NCBI GenBank assembly: GCA_963806635.1
Contig: CAWDZA010000015.1
Coordinates: forward strand, 372,001 to 436,000
Length of the DNA: 64,000 nucleotides
Source of the DNA: CAVVEQ01 sp963806635
GTDB lineage: Bacteria; Chloroflexota; Anaerolineae; Anaerolineales; Anaerolineaceae
Direction: 5' to 3'
Each line of letters starts with the position of its first letter. Position 1 is the first letter of the stretch. The notes under the pieces were generated by a model. The model was not told the DNA's origin and did no database searches. It saw only the letters and a program-made list of their open reading frames with translations. Shown here in pieces: positions 18,491 to 26,566 of this stretch. The position numbers and the translations under genes are program-made.

Positions 18491-18703
18491 TTACTCGGCC
18501 GAGCGGACATCGGCTGCCTGCAGCCCCTTGGTGCCTTTTTCGATCGAGAACTCGACCTTCTGGCCTTCCTTCAGGGATTTGTACCCATCCATTTCAATCG
18601 CGGAGAAGTGGACGAAGACATCTTCGCCATCTTCACGGCCGATGAAACCGTAACCCTTGGCAGGGTTAAACCACTTGACGGTACCTACAAAACGTTCTGC
18701 CAT
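18491..18703 (-). CDS. Cold-shock protein, CspA family
   Basis: A 70-residue single-domain nucleic-acid chaperone with an OB fold. RNP1 (KGYGFIGR) and RNP2 (DVFVHFSAI) are intact, as is the opening FVGTVKWFNPAKGYGF. Start ATG 18703 follows AGAGGAAGAAGG, a strong ribosome-binding site; the upstream in-frame ATG at 18721 adds only MKEEEG, which is that site translated. The long structured leader (about 95 bases) resembles the leaders through which csp genes are controlled by temperature. Confidence 0.95.
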   Translation of the reverse strand: MAERFVGTVKWFNPAKGYGFIGREDGEDVFVHFSAIEMDGYKSLKEGQKVEFSIEKGTKGLQAADVRSAE

Positions 18704-18733
18704 TCCTTCTTCCTCTTTCATAAAAAAAATTTT

Positions 18734-18792
18734 GAGACGCCGCTCCCTAATGATTCGGGAGGATCAAGAACTTGCCGCAATGAAGACGTCTC
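18734..18792 (-). promoter_or_regulatory. Structured 5' leader of the cold-shock gene
   Basis: In the csp transcript GAGACG (18792-18787) can pair with CGTCTC (18739-18734), closing a 59-base element that also contains an inner ctccc/gggag hairpin (18743-18762). It ends about 30 bases before the start codon and covers most of the predicted leader. A thermosensing or RNA-stability role is inference. Confidence 0.45.
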
Positions 18793-18804
18793 GTCCGGGG
18801 AGGA

Positions 18805-18833
18805 AGATTATCACGCAAGGTGTGCCGTGTCAA
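18805..18833 (-). promoter_or_regulatory. Promoter of the cold-shock gene
   Basis: The minus strand carries a consensus -35 TTGACA (18833-18828) and a -10 TAATCT (18810-18805) 17 bases apart, with TGA before the -10 as an extended element. The start point would be near 18798, giving a leader of about 95 bases. Confidence 0.7.
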
Positions 18834-18915
18834 GATAATGATTAAACACGGATAAATATCGATCTGTGGCAATACCATCAGTAGAGCGACGATTTCAGGG
18901 AATATAATTTATGCG

Positions 18916-20340
18916 ATGAAAACATTGTTGGAGAAAACCTATCTCCTGGTTGCCGCCGGTATCATTTTGATTGGAGCACTTTGTTTTACAGGTGTTTATT
19001 TATTCAAGACAGAAACCGATAAAAATCATGCCTATCAGGCTGGCAGCGAGGCAAGATACAGCGAACAGGCTGATCTCTTGCAGGATCTTTATCAGCTCCA
19101 GCCTTGGCAAAACGGCTTGACGGTTCAGATCGCAGATGTATATTTTCAGGGGGAGGATTACGCCCATGCTGTCACATGGTACACCAGGGCAGACAAGGCA
19201 AGCTTGTTGAATGCAACAGAGCGCCTTCGACTGGGTCAAAGCCTCGTTCAGACTGGCAGGATTGATGAAGCCAAAGTGATTTTTACAGAACTGGGTACCC
19301 GGTCGGACTTAACTGCGGAAAACGTATCCACCTTGAGTCAGGAATGGCGAAATTTGGGTGATCTGGAAGATTCTCTTTCCACTATCCTGGACTGGATTTC
19401 AGCCGGGAACCAGCCAGACGAAATGATGGCATGGAACGCAGCTACCCTTCAGGCTGTAATACGACCTGAGGACGCACTGTCAGAAATTTTCCAGCTAACT
19501 GCAGAGATGCCGAATCTTCGCGATGAGCTTTTTCCATTGATTGAGATATTCGAAAAAATAAATTATACGGACTCGGAGCGCTGGTTCGAGATAGGCCGGT
19601 TCCTTTTCGAAAACCAGGAATGGGACCTGACCGAAAATGCTTTTCTTCAATCCACACGTTTGCGTCCCGGTGATTCGGAAGGCTGGGCGATGCTCGGTGA
19701 ATCAAAATTGATGCAGGAAGAAGAAGGGTACCCGGATCTGGTGAAGGCGATCCGCCTGAATGAGCGATCCAGACTGGGTCGCTATTTTCTCGCAAAGTAT
19801 TGGCGTGAGCGGGGACAGATCGGTATTGCCATGAAATATCTCGAGTCTATGGCTGCCGAGGAACCTGGAGAGAGCCTTTGGAAAATCGAGTTGGCGAAAA
19901 CCGCCTACCTGGGGGGGGATACTGCCAATGCGCTGGTATTTTATCAATCTGCGGCGAAAATTGACCCTGGGAATATCAGGGTTTGGCAGGCACTGGGTGA
20001 ATTCTGCCTGGTAAATGGTATTGACCTGAAAGGAGCCTGTGAAGCCGCAGTACAGCAATCCATTTTGCTTGGGCCGGATGACCCGGTTTCGAATGACCTG
20101 ATGGGATGGCTGCTCCTCACCGGCGGTGATCCGGATAACGCCTTGAAATTCCTGCGCAATTCCCTGAGCAAAGATGCAGGGTCAGCCCGCTCCCACCTGC
20201 ATTATGCCCAGGCGTTGATCGGGGTCGGGGATATGCAATCGGCAAAAGCGGAGTTACAGCAGGCGTTATCCCTGGATACTGGAGGGCCGATCGGGCTCAC
20301 CGCAGGCAGGTTGTTGCAGCGATATTTCGGGGGAGAGTGA
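18916..20340 (+). CDS. Membrane-anchored TPR-repeat protein
   Basis: A 474-residue protein with an N-terminal membrane helix (about residues 9-31) and then tetratricopeptide-like repeats to the end, for example DVYFQGEDYAHAVTWYTRAD, SEGWAMLGESKL and RSHLHYAQALIGVGDMQSAK. It probably scaffolds a complex outside the membrane. A TATAAT (18903-18908) lies 7 bases before the ATG with no ribosome-binding site, so the mRNA may be leaderless. Its partner is unknown; the next gene, a lipoprotein, starts about 70 bases later. Confidence 0.75.
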   Translation: MKTLLEKTYLLVAAGIILIGALCFTGVYLFKTETDKNHAYQAGSEARYSEQADLLQDLYQLQPWQNGLTVQIADVYFQGEDYAHAVTWYTRADKASLLNATERLRLGQSLVQTGRIDEAKVIFTELGTRSDLTAENVSTLSQEWRNLGDLEDSLSTILDWISAGNQPDEMMAWNAATLQAVIRPEDALSEIFQLTAEMPNLRDELFPLIEIFEKINYTDSERWFEIGRFLFENQEWDLTENAFLQSTRLRPGDSEGWAMLGESKLMQEEEGYPDLVKAIRLNERSRLGRYFLAKYWRERGQIGIAMKYLESMAAEEPGESLWKIELAKTAYLGGDTANALVFYQSAAKIDPGNIRVWQALGEFCLVNGIDLKGACEAAVQQSILLGPDDPVSNDLMGWLLLTGGDPDNALKFLRNSLSKDAGSARSHLHYAQALIGVGDMQSAKAELQQALSLDTGGPIGLTAGRLLQRYFGGE

Positions 20341-20413
20341 GCAGAGAAGTTCTAAGGTAAAATCCAGCCTGATGCGTGCTGATTCTACGCTTACTTATAA
20401 TTCGAGCAGAATA

Positions 20414-21085
20414 ATGAGAGTGTGCTTTATATCCACCCTGATCATTATTCTTGCTTCAGGGTGTTCCATCATCAATGGATTGGGATCGCACCTTTCAGAA
20501 CCATCATATGGATCGGAGCCTGGCATCCCGGAAAGCCAGATCCTCTTTCAGGACGATTTCAGCCAGGCTGGCAGTGGTTGGACGACCTCTTATTCCGGTG
20601 AAGGCAGCTCGGTGAATTATTCACACCAGGGGCTGGAATTCTACAATAATGAAGTTGAAAAGGATTACTGGTCCACGCGGGAGGGGGAGTATGGCAACGT
20701 GGCTGTGGGGGTGGATGCATCCAAGTTGGGAGGTCCGGACGATAACTCCTTTGGCGTGATCTGCCGTTACCGTGACGCAGAGAATTTCTACGCCTTTCTT
20801 GTCAGCAGCGATGGGTATTACGGGATTATCAAAGTGAAGGATGGCAAATACTCTTTACTGAGTGGGAAGAATATGGATTTCAATTCCGGCATCGTTCGGG
20901 GTCGGGGCACGAACCGGATTCTGGGGGTATGCTCGGAGGACGAGTTGGGGTTATATGTGAATGGCTCACTCCTGACGATCGTTCAGGATTCTGATTTCAC
21001 GGATGGGCGGATAGGCTTGATCTCAGGATCGAATGCGACCCCGGGAACGGATATCCTCTTTGATAATCTAATTCTTTATCCAGCA
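20414..21085 (+). CDS. Lipoprotein with concanavalin-like domain, in frame with mtaB
   Basis: This reads as a separate secreted lipoprotein of about 224 residues. It has a signal peptide MRVCFISTLIIILASGCS with lipobox LASGC, then a LamG/DUF1080-like beta-sandwich (ILFQDDFSQAGSGW ... GTDILFDNLILYP), the usual start and end of such domains. Its frame runs without a stop into MtaB at 21086. One frame over, the junction reads ATGA, so a single missing or extra base near the end would turn a normal stop/start overlap into a false fusion. An upstream in-frame ATG at 20372 is less likely because it would bury the signal peptide. Confidence 0.6.
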
Positions 21086-22354
21086 ATGAAGGTTTACCTC
21101 GATAGCATAGGCTGCCGGCTGAACCAGGCAGAGATTGAGAAATTTGCCAGCCAGTTCCACGCCCTTGGCCACCAGATCGTCGCCTCACCGGCACAGGCGG
21201 AACTGGCAATTATCAACACCTGCACAGTCACAACCGAAGCCGCATCCGATTCAAGGCAAAAAATCCGCCAGGCGGGGAAGGCTGGCTGCCCGAGGATCAT
21301 CCCAGTTGGTTGTCTCTCCACCCTGGAAAAGGAGTCACTCGAAAATCTGCAAGGCGTAGAGATGGTGATCTCCAATGATGACAAGGATCAACTCGTAAGT
21401 CTCGTCTTGGGGCAATTCCTCTCCGAAGACCATTTCCATTACCGGGAGCCAGTGCAAGGCCCACGGAGGCGCATTCGCGCTTTTATCAAGTCGCAGGATG
21501 GGTGCGACCAACATTGCACCTATTGTGTCACCCGCTTCGCGCGGGGAAAAAGCAGGTCGGTTCAGGTAGAGGAGGTTACCGCGGATATTCGCGCGGCTGA
21601 AAACGCCGGCGCTCAGGAAGCGGTTCTCAGCGGCGTACAGCTCGGCGGGTGGGGGCGCGACCTCTCTCCGCCGAAAAGCATCGTCGATTTGGTGACGTCA
21701 GTCCTTGCCCAAACTTCAATCCCCAGGTTGAGGCTTTCTTCGATCGAACCCTGGGGTCTGCCTGAAACTTTTTATTCACTCTGGGAGAACCCGCGCCTCT
21801 GCCAGCAGCTTCATCTTCCGCTTCAATCCGGCAGCGTGGCAACGCTCAAACACATGGGACGGGAAAACACACCGGATTCCTACCGGGAAATTGTGGCGAA
21901 AATCCGCAGGTTTGTTCCAGAAATTGCAGTGACCACGGATATCATCGTCGGGTTTCCGGGAGAAACAGGGGATGAATTTTTGGAGAGTGTTCAATTTGTG
22001 GAGGCGATGGGGTTTGCGGGAGGGCACGTTTTTTCCTACTCGGGAAGGACAGGGACTCCATCCGAACTTTTGCCGGATAAAGTGGACCCGAAAGTGAAAA
22101 AAGAGCGTAGTCAAAAAATGCGGGATGTTCTTGAGCGAGCTAAAAACACTTACCAGCGAGACTCTTTGGGAAAAACTGTGAATGTGTTATGGGAGAGAAG
22201 CGAAAAGGTTAATGGGGAGTTTTGGAATCTGAGCGGGTGGAGCGGTAATTATCTGCGCGTAATGGCGAGATCGCCAAAAAATTTGGAAAATGAAATCAGC
22301 CGCGTAGAATTGGTTCGATGTGAACCGAACGGCGTTTACGGAATCATTGTCTGA
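21086..22354 (+). CDS. mtaB: tRNA t(6)A37 methylthiotransferase
   Basis: Radical-SAM enzyme that inserts a methylthio group into t6A at position 37 of tRNAs reading ANN codons. From Met 21086 (MKVYLDSIGCRLNQAEIEKF) it has 422 residues, normal for the family. It has an N-terminal UPF0004 domain with three cysteines (SIGCRLN, INTCTVT, VGCLS), then the radical-SAM CxxxCxxC in DGCDQHCTYCVTRFARG and the FPGETGDEF segment, and a C-terminal TRAM-like region. The apparent fusion to the upstream lipoprotein would put a cytoplasmic tRNA enzyme behind a secretion signal, which makes no sense biologically. Confidence 0.93.
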   Translation: MKVYLDSIGCRLNQAEIEKFASQFHALGHQIVASPAQAELAIINTCTVTTEAASDSRQKIRQAGKAGCPRIIPVGCLSTLEKESLENLQGVEMVISNDDKDQLVSLVLGQFLSEDHFHYREPVQGPRRRIRAFIKSQDGCDQHCTYCVTRFARGKSRSVQVEEVTADIRAAENAGAQEAVLSGVQLGGWGRDLSPPKSIVDLVTSVLAQTSIPRLRLSSIEPWGLPETFYSLWENPRLCQQLHLPLQSGSVATLKHMGRENTPDSYREIVAKIRRFVPEIAVTTDIIVGFPGETGDEFLESVQFVEAMGFAGGHVFSYSGRTGTPSELLPDKVDPKVKKERSQKMRDVLERAKNTYQRDSLGKTVNVLWERSEKVNGEFWNLSGWSGNYLRVMARSPKNLENEISRVELVRCEPNGVYGIIV

Positions 22355-22696
22355 TGGTGAAATTCAAGAATCCAAAATGGTGGCAGCAGGTTGTTTCTAT
22401 CAGATCTATCCCCGCAGTTTTGCGGATTCCAATGGGGATGGGATTTGAGATTTCAATGGAATCCGGCAAAAGCTCGGCTATCTTAATGCGCTTGGGGTTG
22501 GAGCGATCTGGATTTCCCCTCACTATCCTTCGCCGATGACAGGGTTGTGGTATTTACCAGAGAACTCCCCATAGAAAAAGAGTTGATCTGGTTGAATTTC
22601 AGCGCCGAGAAGGTGAAAATGGGCGCGTCAGGTTTAGCGGATGGGGAACACTTTTGGACCGAGTCCACTCTGGTAAATAATGAGAGAATTGATTGA
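22354..22696 (+). pseudogene. Deletion remnant of a GH13 alpha-glucosidase
   Basis: Only the two ends of a glycoside hydrolase family 13 enzyme remain. The first (22354 to about 22540) reads, across one frameshift, WWQQ...FYQIYPRSFADSNGDGI, a stop where GGA would give Gly, then DFNGIRQKLGYLNALGVGAI and WISPHYPSPM. The second (about 22541-22696) reads DRVVVFTRELPIEKELIWLN to a TGA, like the C-terminal beta domain of the family. Roughly 1.2-1.4 kb of catalytic barrel is missing. The ATG overlaps the mtaB stop. A nonsense change, a frameshift and a large deletion together indicate true decay. Confidence 0.75.
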
Positions 22697-22798
22697 ACCT
22701 CGGTGCCCTTTGAAGGGCGGGTTTATCTTTCTAAATGAAAATTTCAATTCATTTCGACCAAAATCCTCTTGAAATGGGTAAATCGAAATTTCTTAAGG

Positions 22799-22804
22799 TA
22801 TAAT
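22799..22804 (+). promoter_or_regulatory. -10 element upstream of rpmH
   Basis: A perfect TATAAT lies about 50 bases upstream of the rpmH ATG, but no good -35 is found at the right distance. The AT-rich stretch before it (22733-22798) contains an inverted repeat (aaatgaa / ttcattt). I looked for DnaA boxes here and found none. Confidence 0.5.
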
Positions 22805-22854
22805 TGGCGCTTGCGAATTTCGCGAAGTGATTTTTTTGATCGAAAGGAAAGTGT

Positions 22855-23025
22855 ATGCCCAAACGCACCTATCAACCTCGCATCCGTCGCCGCCTGCGCG
22901 TTCATGGATTCCGCCAGCGCATGTCTTCTGCGGATGGCCGTGAAGTGTTAAAGCGGCGTCGCCTTCGTGGGCGCCATCAATTAACGGTAAATGCAAATAA
23001 TCACGTCAAACGCATTCGCTGGTAA
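22855..23025 (+). CDS. rpmH: 50S ribosomal protein L34
   Basis: Small basic ribosomal protein of 56 residues, MPKRTYQPRIRRRLRVHGFR then MSSADGREVLKRRRLRGRHQ. The TYQP..R.R.R.HGFR.RM...GR.VL..RR..GR pattern is unmistakable. A 10-12 residue tail (NANNHVKRIRW) extends beyond the usual 44-47 residue length. GAAAGGAAA precedes the ATG at proper distance. It heads the conserved rpmH-rnpA-yidD-yidC-khpB order. Confidence 0.95.
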   Translation: MPKRTYQPRIRRRLRVHGFRQRMSSADGREVLKRRRLRGRHQLTVNANNHVKRIRW

Positions 23026-23093
23026 AAATCCAGAGTGGCCGGGTTGGCTTTCCAGAATCATTTCTGAGGAATCGAGCCCCTGCTGGCTAAAGC

Positions 23094-23438
23094 GTGAAAC
23101 GGAAGAATCGACTCTGTCATTCAGAAGAGATCAAGCGGGTGAGGCATACCGGGCGTAGTTATACCCACCCGCTTCTTGTATTAATAAAAGAAGAGAACTG
23201 CCTGGAATACATACGTGTTTCTGTGATTGCCGGGAAAAACAGCGGTGGGGCTGTGGACCGAAATAGAGTGAAACGCCGCATACGAGCCTGCATGGATGGT
23301 TTACTCCCGGAAATCCAGGGTGGATGGGATTTGATCCTTCAATCCAGAAATGGTTCGCAGGATGCATCCAGTAAACAGTTTTATGAAGCTTTAACAAGCC
23401 TGTTGATTCGGGCTGATTTGATACAGAAAAATGGGTGA
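23094..23438 (+). CDS. rnpA: Ribonuclease P protein component
   Basis: A 114-residue basic protein that assists the RNase P RNA in removing tRNA 5' leaders. The opening KRKNRLCHSEEIKRVRHTGR and the RNR-type motif AVDRNRVKRRIRACM (about residues 53-67) identify the family. It follows rpmH by 68 bases and overlaps yidD by 8 bases. Confidence 0.95.
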   Translation: MKRKNRLCHSEEIKRVRHTGRSYTHPLLVLIKEENCLEYIRVSVIAGKNSGGAVDRNRVKRRIRACMDGLLPEIQGGWDLILQSRNGSQDASSKQFYEALTSLLIRADLIQKNG

Positions 23439-23724
23439 AGTTCACACCAACACATCGGAGTATGCCAGCGAGCCGCGTTTGCGGGATTTGCCGATTAACT
23501 TCCGGACGATCTTACGATGGCCACTACTGGCACTCATTAGGATGTATCAGAGTACTTTATCAAAGACAATGCCTTCGAACACTTGCCGGTTTTATCCATC
23601 TTGCTCTCACTACGGTTACCAGGCAATCTATAAGCATGGAGCTGGAAAGGGATCGGTTCTGGCAATCTGGCGGGTGATCCGGTGTAACCCATTCAATCCG
23701 GGCGGGTACGACCCCGTCCCTTAA
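23431..23724 (+). CDS. yidD: Membrane protein insertion efficiency factor YidD
   Basis: A 97-residue amphipathic membrane-associated protein thought to help YidC-dependent insertion. It has the family core LIRMYQSTLSKTMPSNTCRF followed by YPSCSHYGYQAIYKHGAGKG and a final CNPFNPGGYDPVP. It overlaps rnpA (ATG inside its last codons), typical of the locus. Confidence 0.93.
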   Translation: MGEVHTNTSEYASEPRLRDLPINFRTILRWPLLALIRMYQSTLSKTMPSNTCRFYPSCSHYGYQAIYKHGAGKGSVLAIWRVIRCNPFNPGGYDPVP

Positions 23725-23739
23725 CAAAGGTAATCAAGG

Positions 23740-24843
23740 ATGAAATATCAAAAAATTGCGATTGTGATTTTGTTGGCGTTCACTGCCCTGATCCTGGCTG
23801 GATGTACCGGTGCGGGGGGAGGCGTGAACAACTGGCCAGGGATGACTGTCACCGGGGATGTGGCATATCTGGCGGACGGTGCATCGATTTACGGCATAGA
23901 CCTGACAAATGGTACCCAGAAATGGGTTTTCCCTGAACGTCAACAGAGTGGTGGCATCATCGAAAGCCTTTTTAACCGGGGGCCAAACTACGGGATTTTG
24001 TTCGCACCCCCAGCGATCGATGGCGAGATGATGGTGATCGGTAATTACACCAAAGAATTATTCGGCATCAATATCACAAATTCAACTGAAATGTGGAAGT
24101 TCACCGATGCCGATGACCGCTACATTGGCGGCGCGTTGATCGCGAGTGATTATGTGTTTGCCCCGAATGCGGATGGCAACCTTTACATCCTGAAGAAAAA
24201 CGGCCAGTTGGTGAAAACCATCACAACCACCGGTCCGCTTTGGTCCACCCCGGTTCTAAATGGCACCGTTGTCTACCTTTCCGGACTTGATCATAACCTT
24301 CATGCATACGACCTGAAATCACTTGACCAACTCTGGCAGACAGATCTGGGCGGTGCATTGGTTGCCAGCCCGGTTTTGGATGCCGATGGAAACCTGCTGG
24401 TGGGGAATATCAGCGGTTTGTTATCCAAAGTGGATGGAAAAACTGGAAAAATCCTTGATCAAACTACTCTTAGCGGTGGAATTTGGTCCAAACCCGTGAT
24501 CAGTGATGGCAAGGTTTATATTGGTGTACAGAGCGGTGATTTTTACGCGCTGGATGAGAAAAAACTGAGCCAAAATCCGACTCTGATCAACACCTCGTCT
24601 TCGGTGATCGCTTCCCCAGTGCTTGTTCCGGATGGGGTTGTTTATGTCAATGAAGGCGGGAACGTGGCAGATCTAAAGACCGATCTAACAGAGAATTGGC
24701 ACCAAAAATTAACAGGTCAACTATATTCAGACCCTGTACTGGTTGGTGATCTGATCTTGGTCCCGGTCAAGGGCGGAGACGTCCTGCTGCAATCCATCAA
24801 GACCAATGGGGCATTATCCTGGCCTTTCAAACCCGGGAAATAA
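23740..24843 (+). CDS. PQQ-type beta-propeller lipoprotein (BamB-like) between yidD and yidC
   Basis: A 367-residue exported protein. It has a lipoprotein signal with lipobox LILAGC near residues 17-22, then repeated propeller blades of the PQQ type, seen as recurring G.vyvg...g.lyAlD...G. For example, VTGDVAYLADGASIYGIDL, AGALIASDYVFAPNADGNLY-like blades and DGKVYIGVQSGDFYALDEKK. The fold resembles BamB or dehydrogenase propellers, but no PQQ enzyme motif is seen. Its position inside the rpmH-rnpA-yidD-yidC set suggests a link to membrane protein or lipoprotein assembly; that is inference. yidC starts 12 bases later. Confidence 0.85.
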   Translation: MKYQKIAIVILLAFTALILAGCTGAGGGVNNWPGMTVTGDVAYLADGASIYGIDLTNGTQKWVFPERQQSGGIIESLFNRGPNYGILFAPPAIDGEMMVIGNYTKELFGINITNSTEMWKFTDADDRYIGGALIASDYVFAPNADGNLYILKKNGQLVKTITTTGPLWSTPVLNGTVVYLSGLDHNLHAYDLKSLDQLWQTDLGGALVASPVLDADGNLLVGNISGLLSKVDGKTGKILDQTTLSGGIWSKPVISDGKVYIGVQSGDFYALDEKKLSQNPTLINTSSSVIASPVLVPDGVVYVNEGGNVADLKTDLTENWHQKLTGQLYSDPVLVGDLILVPVKGGDVLLQSIKTNGALSWPFKPGK

Positions 24844-24855
24844 TAGGAAATCACA

Positions 24856-25687
24856 ATGGGCGATATTTTTAACGCAATAATTGTTACACCGTTTGTAAAT
24901 GTACTGATGTTCATTTACAACCTGATCGGCCAAAATTTCGGGATCGCGATCATTTTATTCACGATCCTCGTACGCCTGATCACCTGGCCGTTGCAGGCGC
25001 AGCAGATCAAAGGCGCCAAGGCGATGACCGATCTACAAAAAGATAAGCGCTACATCGACATGCAGGCGAAGTACAAAGGGGATAAGGAAAAACTGGCGCA
25101 GGCGCAGATGGAACTCTATAAGGAGATGAAGATCAACCCCTTCGCATCCTGCCTGCCAACAGTCATTCAATTACCGGTCATCATTGGGTTGTACCAGGCG
25201 CTGATCATGGCATTGGCCAGTACTAACCTGGATTTATTGAAATTAACGAATCATATCTACCCAAATTTCATAAACCTGTCAGATTTGATTCCTTTGAATG
25301 ATCATTTTTTATGGATGAACCTCAGCCAGCCGGAGCGGTGGTATATCCCCGGCACAGAGATTGGCATCCCGATATTAACGATCATCGTCGTGATTACCAC
25401 TTATGCACAGCAAAAACTGATGACCCCGCCCATCGATGGGTGGTAACGATCAATCAGCCCAGATGACCAAGACGATGAACATGTATATGCCGCTGCTGAT
25501 GGGCTGGATCTCATTTACCCTGGCCGCTGGGTTGGCCATCTATTTTGTTGTTTCCAACCTGATCGGTATTTTCCAATATGCGATGATGGGGCAGATCGAT
25601 TGGCGCAACTGGCGAAATTTGATCCCATTCATGGGTTCAAAACCGGAACCCCAGGCGAAGAAAACCAGTTTAAAAGCGAAGAAGTAA
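24856..25687 (+). CDS. yidC: Membrane protein insertase YidC/Oxa1, frameshifted
   Basis: Insertase that places membrane proteins in the bilayer, alone or with Sec. The first part opens MGDIFNAIIVTPFVNVLMFI, has the first two conserved helices and the loop MELYKEMKINPFASCLPTVI, and ends ...QQKLMTPPIDG. The second part, in another frame, is NDQSAQMTKTMNMYMPLLMG followed by the last helices and a basic tail ending TSLKAKK. Removing one G from the GGG run at about 25438-25440 joins them exactly (IDGGNDQSAQM). As YidC is essential, a sequence error is the likely cause. Without the large periplasmic domain, it is the Gram-positive-style short form, about 277 residues. Confidence 0.9.
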
Positions 25688-25703
25688 TCGACGAGGGATA
25701 TCT

Positions 25704-26498
25704 ATGCAACACGAAAAAACTACTTTGGAAATCATTGCACCTACCATCGATGAAGCCATTGAGCAGGGGCTGGATCAGCTCGGACTGCCCAGAGACGCGG
25801 TGGATGTCGAGATCCTGGATAGCGGCAGCAAAGGGCTGCTGGGACTTGGTCATCGCCAGGCAAGGGTGCGCCTATCTATCCGTGAGGATGAATCCACGCA
25901 CGCTGCAGCAGTGGCGGAGAAAGCACCCAGCCCAAAGCCTGCAAAAGACAAGATAGCCGCGGAAGAAAAGCCATCCCCGAAAACAGAGTCGAAACCTAAA
26001 GCTCAAAAAGAGATCTCGCTGGGTGACGACCATGAACTTCAGGTGGCCAAGGCGGTGGTTGAAGAAATGCTGGATAAATTGAAGGTTTTCGCCAAGGTCG
26101 ACGCCAAATATATTGAGGCAGACGAGCGTGGCGGAGATCGCACAATTTTCATCGAGATCACAGGTGAAGATCTCAGCATCCTGATCGGCCGGAAATCCGA
26201 GATTCTCAATGCCCTGCAATATCTCTGCAGCCTGATCGTCTGCCGCGAGTTGGGTAAATGGGTACCTTTATTGATTGATATCCAGGGGTACCGTGCCCGG
26301 CGGGAGGACCAGCTACGCAGAATTGCTGACCGCATGGCGGATCAAGCCATACTGACGGGTAAGAAACAGGTGCTGGAACCGATGCCAGCGGGGGAACGGC
26401 GTATCATTCACCTGCAGCTCAAGGAACATCCTGATGTGATCACCGAGAGCATGGGTGAAGACCCGAATCGAAAAGTGACCATCAGCCTGAAGAAGTAG
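25704..26498 (+). CDS. khpB: RNA-binding protein KhpB/Jag
   Basis: A 264-residue protein with three parts. The Jag-N domain (about residues 5-58; AIEQGLDQLGLPRDAVDVEI, GSKGLLGLG) is followed by a charged linker rich in Lys, Pro and Ala. Next come a KH domain (about 112-178; GEDLSILIGRKSEILNALQY) and an R3H domain (about 190-264; YRARREDQLRRIADRMADQA, RRIIHLQL). KhpB forms an RNA chaperone with KhpA and links to cell elongation in Gram-positive bacteria. The place right after yidC is conserved in many bacteria. GAGGG precedes the ATG. Confidence 0.93.
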   Translation: MQHEKTTLEIIAPTIDEAIEQGLDQLGLPRDAVDVEILDSGSKGLLGLGHRQARVRLSIREDESTHAAAVAEKAPSPKPAKDKIAAEEKPSPKTESKPKAQKEISLGDDHELQVAKAVVEEMLDKLKVFAKVDAKYIEADERGGDRTIFIEITGEDLSILIGRKSEILNALQYLCSLIVCRELGKWVPLLIDIQGYRARREDQLRRIADRMADQAILTGKKQVLEPMPAGERRIIHLQLKEHPDVITESMGEDPNRKVTISLKK

Positions 26499-26566
26499 AA
26501 TTTCAACACGGGCAACCCAAAGCGGGATAGCCCGTGTTGTATTTCAGGAAAAGAGAGCAGGCAGCG

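Noticed and set aside
22697..22854. Replication origin next to rpmH
   Set aside because: rpmH is often near dnaA/oriC, but there is no dnaA or dnaN here and no cluster of DnaA boxes. Single TTATCCA matches at 17707 and 23592 are isolated, the second inside yidD.
23026..23093. tRNA gene between rpmH and rnpA
   Set aside because: No cloverleaf, T-loop or acceptor stem could be built. No other tRNA-like sequence was found in the window.
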